64,000 nt of DNA, taken from the NCBI GenBank assembly GCA_963840805.1, contig CAWJAJ010000017.1:1054001-1118000 (forward strand), written 5' to 3'. The notes under the pieces were generated by a model. The model searched no databases. It was not told the origin of the DNA and saw only the letters and a list, made by a program, of their open reading frames with translations. Positions 45,787 through 53,615 of the stretch are shown here, one piece after another; within the stretch, counting starts at the first letter, position 1; each line of letters begins with the position of its first letter. The stretch comes from CADEEN01 sp963840805. GTDB lineage: Bacteria; Pseudomonadota; Gammaproteobacteria; Burkholderiales; Burkholderiaceae_C. Made by a program: the position numbers and the translations under genes.

Positions 45787-47313
45787 CTAAACGGCGCTCG
45801 GCAGCGCCCGGCGCCACTGCATCGCCTCGGCGATGTGCGCCGCGGCGATGCGCTCGCTGCCGGCCAGATCGGCAATCGTGCGTGCGACTTTCTGCACGCG
45901 GTGCAGGCCGCGGCCCGACCAGCCCAGCCGCTCCGCCGCGTGCTGCAGCAGCTGGCGGCCGGCGTCTTCGAGCGCGCAGTGGCGCTCCAGCTCGGCCACC
46001 GGCAGTTCGGCGTTGGTGACGCCCTGCCGACGCTGCTGGCGCGCCCGCGCCGCCTGCACGCGCAGGGCGATCACGGCGCTGGCTTCGCCATCGGGCGCGC
46101 CCATCAGTTCACTGGGCCGGACCGCCGGCACCTCGACCTGCAGGTCGATGCGGTCGAGCAGCGGCCCCGACAGCCTGCCCTGGTAACGCGCCACGGCGTC
46201 GGGCGTGCAGCGGCATGAGCGCCCGGTGACGGCGTAGGCGCCTAGGTAGCCGCAGGGGCAGGGGTTCATCGCCCCGACGAGCTGGAAGCGGGCCGGAAAC
46301 GAGGCCTGCCGCGCCGCCCGCGAGATCGTGATGCGGCCGGTTTCGAGCGGCTCGCGCAGCGCCTCCAGCGCCGCGCGCGGCAACTCCGGCATCTCGTCGA
46401 GGAACAGCACGCCGGCATAGGCCAGCGAGATCTCGCCCGGCCGCGGCGGTGAGCCGCCACCGACCAGCGCCGCCGCGGTGGCCGAGTGGTGCGGGGCGCG
46501 AAACGGTCGCACCTTCCACCGTGTCGGGTCGAAGGCGCCGCCCAGGCTGGCGATCGCCGCGCTGGCCAGCGCCTCGTTGTCGCTCATCGGCGGCAGCAGG
46601 CCCGGCAGCCGCTGCGCCAGCATCGACTTGCCTGTCCCCGGCGGGCCGACCATCAACAGGCTGTGGCTGCCGGCGGCGGCGATCTCGAGTGCACGTTTGG
46701 CGGCGGCCTGGCCGCGCACGTCGCGCAGGTCCAGCGACAGCGCCGGAGCTTCGCCGCGCGGCGCCCGCCCTGGCGGCAGCGGCTGCGCCGCATCGCCGGG
46801 TTGCAGGGCCGCGACGACATCCAGCAGGTGGCGCGCGGCGCGCACGTCCACCCGTTCGGCAAGCGCCGCCTCGCAGGCGCTGGCCTCGGGCAGCACCAAC
46901 GTGCGCGACCCCCCTTCATGGCGCACGGCCAGCGCCAGCGCCAAGGCACCCCGCACGGGCCGCAGTTCACCGGCCAGGCTCAACTCGCCGGCGAACTCGC
47001 AGCCGTCGAGCGCCGCGGCATCGATCTGGCCGGCGGCGGCCAGGATGCCCAGCGCGATCGGCAGGTCGAAACGCCCCGACTCCTTGGGCAGGTCGGCCGG
47101 CGCCAGGTTGACGGTGATGCGCTTGTTGGTCGGGAAACCCAGGCCGCTGTGGGCCAGCGCGGCGCGCACGCGCTCGCGCGCCTCCTTGACTTCGGTGTCG
47201 GCCAGGCCGACCAGCGTGAAGCTCGGCAGGCCGTTGGCCAGGTGCACCTCGACCAATACCGTGGGTGCATCGAGGCCATCGATGGCGCGGGTACGTACGA
47301 CGGCCAGCGTCAT
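45787..47313 (-). CDS. comM: YifB/ComM-family Mg-chelatase-like AAA+ ATPase
   Basis: A 508-residue hexameric helicase-like AAA+ protein that promotes branch migration during natural transformation in competent relatives. The N-terminal Lon/ChlI-like domain has FTLVGLADTEVKEARERVR. Walker A is GPPGTGKSMLAQRLPGLLPP, Walker B VLFLDEMPEL, and a zinc-like cluster reads NPCPCGYLG ... CRC. The C-terminal Mg-chelatase domain ends near TIADLAGSERI. ATG 47313 is the start. Convergent with the glycine-zipper gene. Confidence 0.93.
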   Translation of the reverse strand: MTLAVVRTRAIDGLDAPTVLVEVHLANGLPSFTLVGLADTEVKEARERVRAALAHSGLGFPTNKRITVNLAPADLPKESGRFDLPIALGILAAAGQIDAAALDGCEFAGELSLAGELRPVRGALALALAVRHEGGSRTLVLPEASACEAALAERVDVRAARHLLDVVAALQPGDAAQPLPPGRAPRGEAPALSLDLRDVRGQAAAKRALEIAAAGSHSLLMVGPPGTGKSMLAQRLPGLLPPMSDNEALASAAIASLGGAFDPTRWKVRPFRAPHHSATAAALVGGGSPPRPGEISLAYAGVLFLDEMPELPRAALEALREPLETGRITISRAARQASFPARFQLVGAMNPCPCGYLGAYAVTGRSCRCTPDAVARYQGRLSGPLLDRIDLQVEVPAVRPSELMGAPDGEASAVIALRVQAARARQQRRQGVTNAELPVAELERHCALEDAGRQLLQHAAERLGWSGRGLHRVQKVARTIADLAGSERIAAAHIAEAMQWRRALPSAV

Positions 47314-47370
47314 GTCGAAGAGCCTCTCGGTGGGTCGGTGCGCGGGATTCTGGCGCGCCGGCCGTGTGCC

Positions 47371-47396
47371 GTCGTTCCCCCTTAAGGGGGCACCGC
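47371..47396 (+). repeat. Family A repeat fragment in the glnK-operon leader
   Basis: TCCCCCTTAAGGGGGCACCGC resembles the central palindrome and following bases of family A. It is the only copy seen that is not directly behind a stop codon, and it supplies part of an NtrC-like site. Confidence 0.45.
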
Positions 47397-47433
47397 AACA
47401 GTGCGGACACCGCCCATTCACTGCTTTGGTGCG
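47390..47433 (+). promoter_or_regulatory. Two NtrC-like binding sites
   Basis: GCACC-GCAAC-AGTGC (47390-47404) and TTCACTGCTTTGGTGCG (47417-47433) each resemble the NtrC dyad consensus TGCACTATATTGGTGCA. The second keeps a perfect TTGGTGC half. Their centres are ~28 bp apart and lie 70-100 bp upstream of the sigma54 promoter, a standard enhancer arrangement. The first site partly coincides with a repeat fragment and is less secure. Confidence 0.55.
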
Positions 47434-47495
47434 CGAGTGCACGACCAGACATCGCGTTACGCCCGCCCATGGGGCGGCCGCCGGGTGGCGGGCGC

Positions 47496-47511
47496 GGGCA
47501 CGGAAGCTGCA
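47496..47511 (+). promoter_or_regulatory. Sigma54 (RpoN) promoter of the porin-glnK-amtB operon
   Basis: GGGCACGGAAGCTGCA matches TGGCACGNNNNTTGCW, with the invariant GG (-24) and GC (-12) correctly spaced. Only the first T and one T of the -12 box differ. It lies ~50 bp before the porin ATG. Confidence 0.75.
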
Positions 47512-47561
47512 AACACCGCATGCAAGCCTTTCCCCAAAACCCACCGGAGTCGAAGATCACC

Positions 47562-48287
47562 ATGAGCAAGAAAGCCCTGCTGGCCTGCGCTGCTGCGCTG
47601 GCCACCGCCGTTCCAGCCGTCTCCTACGCCGACGTGGCCTTCAACGTCGGCCTGACGAGCGACTACCGCTACCGCGGCATTTCGCAAACGCGCCTGAAGC
47701 CCGCCGTGCAAGGCGGCATCGACTACAGCAACGGCCCGTTCTATTTCGGGGCCTGGGCCTCGACCATCAAGTGGGTCAAGGACTTCGGTGGCGATGCCGA
47801 CGTCGAGATCGACCTCTACGGCGGCATGAAGGGCGAGATCAGCAAGGAGCTGACCTACGACATCGGCCTGCTGACGTACCAGTACCCGAGCAACAAGCTC
47901 AAGCCGATCACCGGCGCCAGCGCCAATACCACCGAGCTCTATGGCGCGCTGACCTACGGCCCGGCGACGCTGAAGTACTCGCATGCGGTGACCGACACCT
48001 TCGGCAACCCCGACAGCGAGAACAGCTTCTACGTCGACCTGTCGGCGACGTTCGACCTCGGCGGCGGCCTGATGCTGACGCCGCACGTCGGCTACCAGAA
48101 GATCAAGGGCCCGTTCGAAGACCCGGGCAGCTACACCGACTATGCGCTGACGCTGTCGAAGGACTTCAGCGGCATCGTCGTCAGCGGCGCGATCGTCGGC
48201 ACCGATGCCGACAAGACCTTCTACGTCGCGAAAGGCAAGGAACTCGGCAAGGCCGGCGTCGTGCTGGCCGTGAAATACAACTTCTGA
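47562..48287 (+). CDS. TorF-family putative outer-membrane porin
   Basis: A 241-residue beta-barrel-type protein with signal peptide MSKKALLACAAALATAVPA cut before DVAFNVGLTSDYRYRGISQT, the family's N-terminal signature. Alternating amphipathic strands continue to the C-terminal aromatic residue (AVKYNF), as in outer-membrane proteins. Being first in an operon with glnK and amtB under an RpoN promoter, it may widen outer-membrane access for ammonium or another nitrogen compound. That role is inferred. Confidence 0.85.
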   Translation: MSKKALLACAAALATAVPAVSYADVAFNVGLTSDYRYRGISQTRLKPAVQGGIDYSNGPFYFGAWASTIKWVKDFGGDADVEIDLYGGMKGEISKELTYDIGLLTYQYPSNKLKPITGASANTTELYGALTYGPATLKYSHAVTDTFGNPDSENSFYVDLSATFDLGGGLMLTPHVGYQKIKGPFEDPGSYTDYALTLSKDFSGIVVSGAIVGTDADKTFYVAKGKELGKAGVVLAVKYNF

Positions 48288-48297
48288 GGAGTCGCTC

Positions 48298-48636
48298 ATG
48301 AAAATGGTGACGGCAATCGTCAAGCCCTTCAAGCTCGACGAAGTTCGCGAAGCCCTCTCGGGCATCGGCGTGCAGGGCATCACGGTGACCGAGGTCAAGG
48401 GCTTCGGCCGGCAGAAGGGCCACACCGAGCTGTACCGCGGCGCCGAGTACGTGGTCGATTTCCTGCCCAAGGTGCGCATCGACGCCGCCGTCGACGACGC
48501 GTTGGTGGATCGCGTGATCGAGGCCATCGAGGCCTCGGCGCGCACCGGCAAGATCGGCGACGGCAAGATCTTCGTCAGCACGCTCGAGCAGGTGGTGCGC
48601 ATCCGCACCGGCGAGACCGGCAAGGACGCTCTCTGA
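48298..48636 (+). CDS. glnK: Nitrogen regulatory protein P-II (GlnK)
   Basis: A 112-residue trimeric signalling protein. The N-terminus KMVTAIVKPFKLDEVREAL is typical, the T-loop GRQKGHTELYRGAEYVV has the uridylylation site Tyr51, and the C-terminal signature TGKIGDGKIFV is intact. It lies 10 bp after the porin and 27 bp before amtB. Linkage to amtB makes it GlnK rather than GlnB, and it should plug AmtB when nitrogen is plentiful. Confidence 0.95.
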   Translation: MKMVTAIVKPFKLDEVREALSGIGVQGITVTEVKGFGRQKGHTELYRGAEYVVDFLPKVRIDAAVDDALVDRVIEAIEASARTGKIGDGKIFVSTLEQVVRIRTGETGKDAL

Positions 48637-48663
48637 ACGACCATCCCAAAAGAGACAACCAAC

Positions 48664-50157
48664 ATGTTGAAAAAACTCATTGCCTCGATCGCGCTGGGGG
48701 TGGCCGTGCTCGGCTTCTCCGGGGCGAGCTTTGCACAGGCCGCTTCGGCGCCTGAGGCTGCGGCGTCGGCAGCCGCAGTCGTGGCGGCTCCGGCGGCGGT
48801 AGCCGCACCGGCCGAGGCGGCGTCCGCCGCGGCCGCTCCTGCGCCGGTGCCCAACAAGGGCGACACCGCCTTCATGACGGTGGCCACGGCGCTGGTGATC
48901 CTGATGACGATCCCGGGCCTGGCACTGTTCTACGGCGGCCTGGTGCGCAGCAAGAACATGCTGTCGGTGTTGATGCAGGTGTTCATGATCTTCTCGCTGA
49001 TCTCGGTGCTGTGGGTGGTGTACGGCTACTCGCTGGCCTTCACTGCCAGCAATCCGTTCATCGGCACGCTCGACAAGCTGTTCCTGAAGGGCATCACACC
49101 GGACTCGATCGCGGCCACCTTCAGCAAGGGCGTCTATCTGCCCGAGTTCACCTTCGTCGCCTTCCAGGGCACCTTCGCGGCCATCACCACCGCGCTGATC
49201 GTCGGTGCGTTCGCCGAGCGCATCAAGTTCTCGGCGGTGCTGCTGTTCTCGGCGCTCTGGTTCACCTTCGCCTACCTGCCGATGGCGCACATGGTCTGGT
49301 ACTGGGACGGCCCGGATGCCATCACCAACGATGCGACGCTGGCCACGGTGACCGCCAACGCGGGCTTCATGTGGGCCAAGGGCGCACTCGACTTCGCCGG
49401 CGGCACCGTGGTGCACATCAATGCCGCGATCGCCGGCCTGGTGGGCGCCTACATGATCGGCAAGCGCGTGGGCTACGGTCGTGAATCGCTGACGCCGCAC
49501 AGCCTGACGCTGACGATGGTCGGCGCCTCGATGCTGTGGGTCGGCTGGTTCGGTTTCAATGCCGGCTCCAACCTCGAAGCCAACGGCATCGCCGCGCTGG
49601 CATTCATCAATACCATCGTCGCCACCGCCGCGGCCACGCTGTCATGGGCGGCGGGTGAAGCGCTGATGAAGGGCAAGGCCTCGATGCTGGGTGCGGCGTC
49701 GGGCGCGGTCGCCGGCCTGGTGGCGATCACGCCGGCCTGCGGCTTCGTCGGTGTCGGCGGTGCGCTGGTGATCGGTCTGCTCGCCGGCGTGATCTGCCTG
49801 TGGGGCGTCAATGGCCTGAAGCGCATGCTCGGCGCCGACGACTCGCTCGACGTGTTCGGCGTGCACGGCGTCGGCGGCATCCTCGGCGCGCTGATGACCG
49901 GCGTGTTCGCCAGCCCGAGCCTGGGCGGCACCGGCATCTGCAACTACGTCAGCAACAAGTGCGGCGAGTGGGGCGGCATCGGCGCCCAGGTGTGGATCCA
50001 GTTGCAGGGCGTGTTGCTGACGCTGGTGTGGTCGGGCGTGGTGGCCTTCGTCGCCTACAAGATCGTCGATCTCGTGATCGGCCTGCGTGTGCCCGAAGAC
50101 GAGGAGCGCGAGGGCCTGGACATCACCGCGCACGGCGAAACCGCGTACAGCAAATAG
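48664..50157 (+). CDS. amtB: Ammonium transporter AmtB
   Basis: A 497-residue channel. A signal peptide (residues ~1-25) is followed by an unusually long Ala/Pro-rich periplasmic segment (to ~58) and eleven membrane helices, starting AFMTVATALVILMTIPGLAL. Family blocks are FYGGLVRSKNMLSV, AGGTVVHINAAIAGLVGAY (pore His), GWFGFNAGSNL and DVFGVHGVGGILGAL (second pore His). Expression with glnK under NtrC/RpoN is expected in nitrogen limitation. Confidence 0.95.
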   Translation: MLKKLIASIALGVAVLGFSGASFAQAASAPEAAASAAAVVAAPAAVAAPAEAASAAAAPAPVPNKGDTAFMTVATALVILMTIPGLALFYGGLVRSKNMLSVLMQVFMIFSLISVLWVVYGYSLAFTASNPFIGTLDKLFLKGITPDSIAATFSKGVYLPEFTFVAFQGTFAAITTALIVGAFAERIKFSAVLLFSALWFTFAYLPMAHMVWYWDGPDAITNDATLATVTANAGFMWAKGALDFAGGTVVHINAAIAGLVGAYMIGKRVGYGRESLTPHSLTLTMVGASMLWVGWFGFNAGSNLEANGIAALAFINTIVATAAATLSWAAGEALMKGKASMLGAASGAVAGLVAITPACGFVGVGGALVIGLLAGVICLWGVNGLKRMLGADDSLDVFGVHGVGGILGALMTGVFASPSLGGTGICNYVSNKCGEWGGIGAQVWIQLQGVLLTLVWSGVVAFVAYKIVDLVIGLRVPEDEEREGLDITAHGETAYSK

Positions 50158-50245
50158 GGCCTCGGGCCTGCGCCGGGCCGCTCCCAAGCGGTCCGGGTTG
50201 CCCTCGGGGGGCGACGCCGCAGGCGCCTTGGGGCGGTCAGTTTCT
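50158..50245 (+). repeat. Post-stop repeat, family B
   Basis: Follows the amtB stop directly. It holds GGGCCGCTCCCAAGCGGTCC then GCCCTCGGGGGGCGACGCC and GCAGGCGCCTTGGGG. The last two parts repeat the sequence behind glpD (17822-17860). Confidence 0.6.
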
Positions 50246-50257
50246 CAGGGCGAGCTT

Positions 50258-50284
50258 GGGGCCACCGCAAGGTGGCCCCTTTTT
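50258..50284 (+). terminator. Strong rho-independent terminator of the glnK-amtB operon
   Basis: A perfect 9-bp stem GGGGCCACC/GGTGGCCCC closes a GCAA tetraloop and is followed by TTTTT. The T-run contains the end of the opposite-strand patatin stop codon, so transcription from either side meets the hairpin. Confidence 0.92.
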
Positions 50285-52136
50285 ATGGGTGCTCGCGAGC
50301 GTTCAGGACTTCGACCGCGTGCGCATGGCCCTGCTGCACGATCTGGTCGAAGCGCTTCCACTCCAGCAAGCCCACGCGATCGAGCGGCGGATTGAAGTAC
50401 AGATCCGTCAGCGCTTGCGCATGGCGCTGGCGCGACATGCTGTAGAGGATGGTCACGTTCATCAGGTACGACGCCATCGACGGCAACTTGTAGCGCCGCT
50501 GCTTGCGCGGCCGCAGGCGGTCGCGCAACAGGGCCCAGGTGCCGGGCACCTCGTCGAATTCCATCCGCCGCGACTTCTTGAAGTTCAGGTCGACGCCGAT
50601 CACCGTGCCGACACCGCGCAGGTTGCGCATCACATCGACCGGAAAGTTGTTGAACGTGCCGCCGTCGCACAGCAGGTCACCATCGAGGATGGCCGGCGGC
50701 AGCGCGCCGGGGATCGCGGTGCTCGCCTGCAGCGCCTTGGGCAGCGAGCCGCTGCGCAGCGGCTGTTCACGCGCCTGCGAATAGTTCGTCGCGATGCAGT
50801 AGTAGTTCTTCCACAGGTCTTCGACGTCGATGGAAGAGCCCAGCAGTTCTGCCAGCGCCTCGTTGACGGTGTGGCGCAGCCGCCGCCCGCCGATCAGCGA
50901 GATCAGCGGCAGCCAGTTGAAGTCGCCGGTCGGGTTGCGGCGGAAGGCGCGGCGGGTGATGGCCATCACGTCGTTCAACGGTCGGTCGCAGGCCACCAGT
51001 GCCGCCATCACCGCGCCGATGCTGGTGCCGCCGACGAAATCGACCTCGATGCCGCGCTCCTGCAGTGCCTGGTAGACGCCGAGGTGGGCAAAACCCCGCG
51101 CACCGCCCCCTGCGAACACCAGGCCGACCGCGCTGCGGCTTTCGATGCGGGCCAGCCTGGCGATGTCGCGTTCCAGGTCGGGCCGGATGTGCACGTGCTC
51201 GGTGACCGGCCGGCGTGCGAGCCATGCGCGCGTGCCGCGCGGGCAGCGCGTGTCGGCCGGGTGCAGCAGCACCAGGATCTCGGCCGCTTCGGCGCGCGGC
51301 GGGCGGTGCACGAGCCAGTCGGTCTCGATCGGATGCAGCACCGGCGCCTGCGTGGCGTCGGCCAGCAGCAGCAGCTCGTCGGCGTGACGGCAGCAGCGGC
51401 GTGTCCACGCGGTCGGTGCGTCGTCGCCGAGCAAGAGCACGAATTCGTGCCCGTACTCGATGCTGTCCAGGTGCATCGAGATGCGCCGGTTCAACGCCGC
51501 ATCGCCGGCCTGGCCGTTGGCGGCACCGGGTTCGCCGAGCGCCGCATCGAGCGCCAGCGAGTCGATCACGATCACGCGGCCTTTGCTCGCCAGTTGCGCG
51601 GCCAGCTTGTCGGCAAAGCCGCGCAGGTCGATGCCACCGCTGACGGGCAGCAGCGCGATCGTCACCGGCAGCGGCACCGGATTGCGTGCCTGCTGCGTCT
51701 GCAGGCGGTGGATGATCTGCCGCGTCAGCGCCATCGAGACCTGCGCGCTGCTGGCCAGCAACTCCGCGAAATGCGCCTTGGCCAGCCGTACCAGCACCGA
51801 GTCGCGGATCGCGACCACGCTGGCCGAGCGTGGCTCGTCGGTGTAGAGGCTCATCTCGCCGATGACCTGGCCACGACCCATCTCGCGCACCATGCGCGGC
51901 ACGCCGTCTTCGTCACGCACGTACGCGCGCAGCCGGCCGCTGATCGACAGGTACATCGAGTCGCCCGGCGCGCCCTGCTCCATCAGCGTCTGGCCGCCGG
52001 CGATCTCGACCCAGGTCAGGCGTTCGCGCAGCAGGGCCATCGCGGCCGGCTCGATGTCACCGAGGAAGCTGCGCAGGTGCTGTGTCAACAGCGCGTCGTG
52101 ATGCTCGCGGACCGCGGGTGCAGAATCGACCGTCAT
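50283..52136 (-). CDS. Cyclic-nucleotide-domain patatin-like phospholipase/esterase (NTE-like)
   Basis: A 617-residue protein. An N-terminal cNMP-binding domain (residues ~20-130; GDSMYLSISGRLRAYV, GEMSLYTDEPRSASV) precedes a Rossmann-like middle region (~155-300). The C-terminal patatin domain has the oxyanion loop GGGARGFAHLG, the nucleophile Ser372 in GTSIG and Asp491 in DGG. This is the order of bacterial neuropathy-target-esterase homologues such as RssA-like lysophospholipases. It probably hydrolyses membrane lysophospholipids under ligand control. The stop TAA lies in the terminator T-run. Confidence 0.9.
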   Translation of the reverse strand: MTVDSAPAVREHHDALLTQHLRSFLGDIEPAAMALLRERLTWVEIAGGQTLMEQGAPGDSMYLSISGRLRAYVRDEDGVPRMVREMGRGQVIGEMSLYTDEPRSASVVAIRDSVLVRLAKAHFAELLASSAQVSMALTRQIIHRLQTQQARNPVPLPVTIALLPVSGGIDLRGFADKLAAQLASKGRVIVIDSLALDAALGEPGAANGQAGDAALNRRISMHLDSIEYGHEFVLLLGDDAPTAWTRRCCRHADELLLLADATQAPVLHPIETDWLVHRPPRAEAAEILVLLHPADTRCPRGTRAWLARRPVTEHVHIRPDLERDIARLARIESRSAVGLVFAGGGARGFAHLGVYQALQERGIEVDFVGGTSIGAVMAALVACDRPLNDVMAITRRAFRRNPTGDFNWLPLISLIGGRRLRHTVNEALAELLGSSIDVEDLWKNYYCIATNYSQAREQPLRSGSLPKALQASTAIPGALPPAILDGDLLCDGGTFNNFPVDVMRNLRGVGTVIGVDLNFKKSRRMEFDEVPGTWALLRDRLRPRKQRRYKLPSMASYLMNVTILYSMSRQRHAQALTDLYFNPPLDRVGLLEWKRFDQIVQQGHAHAVEVLNAREHP

Positions 52137-52251
52137 CGCCCCTCCCGGCTCGTTTTTCGACGCGCGAGCATAGCGGCTGGTGGCGGCCTTGCGTTCGGCG
52201 CAAAGCCCCCCAACTGCCTAGAATCGATCGCCTGTTCCCCGAGGCTCTGCC

Positions 52252-53547
52252 ATGGTCCCCCACCTCATCACCTCCCTCACCGGCCCGATCAACGAGCTCG
52301 AGCAGCGCATCCTCGAGTCGATGCCGGCGATCGAGCGCTGGTTCCGCCTCGAGTGGATGGAGCACACGCCGCCGTTCTACAGCTCGGTGGATCTGCGCAA
52401 CGCCGGCTTCAAGCTGGCGCCGGTGGACACCAACCTGTTCCCAGGTGGCTGGAACAACCTGACGCCCGAGATGCTGCCGCTGGCGGTGCAGGCCGCGATG
52501 GCCGCGATCGAGAAGATCTGCCCCGAGGCGAAGAACCTGCTGCTGATCCCCGAGAAGCACACCCGCAACACGTTCTACCTGGCCAACGTGCAGCGCCTGA
52601 TGCAGATCTTCCACCAGGCCGGCCTGAACGTTCGCCTGGGTACGCTCGATGCCGAGGTCAAGGCGCCGACCACGCTGACGCTGCCCGACGGCAGCACGCT
52701 GGTGGTCGAACCGCTGCTGCGCACGCGCGGCCGGCTGGGCGTCAAGGATTTCGATCCGTGCACGATCCTGCTCAACAACGACCTCTCGGCCGGCATCCCG
52801 AAGGTGCTGGAGAACCTGCACGAGCAGTACCTGCTGCCGCCGCTGCACGCCGGCTGGGCGGTGCGGCGCAAGACCCACCACTTCCAGAGCTACGAGGAGG
52901 TGGCCAAGAAGTTCGCCAAGTTGCTGGGCATGGACCCGTGGCTGATCAACCCGACCTTCGCGCAGTGCGGCGAGGTCGACTTCAGCGAAGGCACCGGCAT
53001 CGAGTGCGTGCAGAGCAACGCCGATGCGCTGATCACCAAGATCCGGCGCAAGTACAAGGAGTACGGCATCAACGAGAAGCCGTTCGTCGTCGTCAAGGCC
53101 GACAACGGCACCTACGGCATGGGCATCATGACGGTGCGCGACGCCAAGGAACTCGAGGCGATCAATCGCCGCACCAAGAACAAGATGAGCGTGATCAAGG
53201 AGGGCCAGGAGGTGACCCAGGTCATCATCCAGGAGGGCGTGCCGACCTACGAGCGCGTCAACGACGCCGTCGCCGAACCGGTGGTCTACATGCTCGACCG
53301 TTATGTCGTCGGCGGCTTCTACCGCGTGCATGCCGAGCGCGGCATCGACGAAAACCTGAACGCCCCCGGCGCGGCGTTCGTGCCGCTGGCGTTTGCCGAG
53401 AGCACGCAACTGCCACGCGCCGGCGTCAAGCCCGGCGCCAGCGCGCCGAACCGCTTCTACATGTACGGCGTGATCGCCCGCCTGGCGATGCTGGCGGCCA
53501 GCTACGAGCTCGAAGCCACCGATCCGGACGCCGAGATCTACGACTGA
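52252..53547 (+). CDS. gshA: Glutamate-cysteine ligase (Acidithiobacillus/betaproteobacterial type)
   Basis: A 431-residue enzyme that makes gamma-glutamylcysteine, the first step of glutathione synthesis. It belongs to the group first recognised in Acidithiobacillus, unrelated in length to E. coli GshA. Recognisable blocks are SSVDLRNAGFKLAPVDTNLF, FPGGWNNLTPEM, VVVKADNGTYGMGIMTV and EPVVYMLDRYVVGGFYRVH. gshB, the next enzyme, lies ~4.3 kb downstream in the same direction. Confidence 0.93.
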   Translation: MVPHLITSLTGPINELEQRILESMPAIERWFRLEWMEHTPPFYSSVDLRNAGFKLAPVDTNLFPGGWNNLTPEMLPLAVQAAMAAIEKICPEAKNLLLIPEKHTRNTFYLANVQRLMQIFHQAGLNVRLGTLDAEVKAPTTLTLPDGSTLVVEPLLRTRGRLGVKDFDPCTILLNNDLSAGIPKVLENLHEQYLLPPLHAGWAVRRKTHHFQSYEEVAKKFAKLLGMDPWLINPTFAQCGEVDFSEGTGIECVQSNADALITKIRRKYKEYGINEKPFVVVKADNGTYGMGIMTVRDAKELEAINRRTKNKMSVIKEGQEVTQVIIQEGVPTYERVNDAVAEPVVYMLDRYVVGGFYRVHAERGIDENLNAPGAAFVPLAFAESTQLPRAGVKPGASAPNRFYMYGVIARLAMLAASYELEATDPDAEIYD

Positions 53548-53615
53548 GCGCGGCCGGGGCGAGCGCACAATAGCGGCCTTTCGGCCTCCGGGCGCCGCGG
53601 CCGGCGCCTTCAGCA

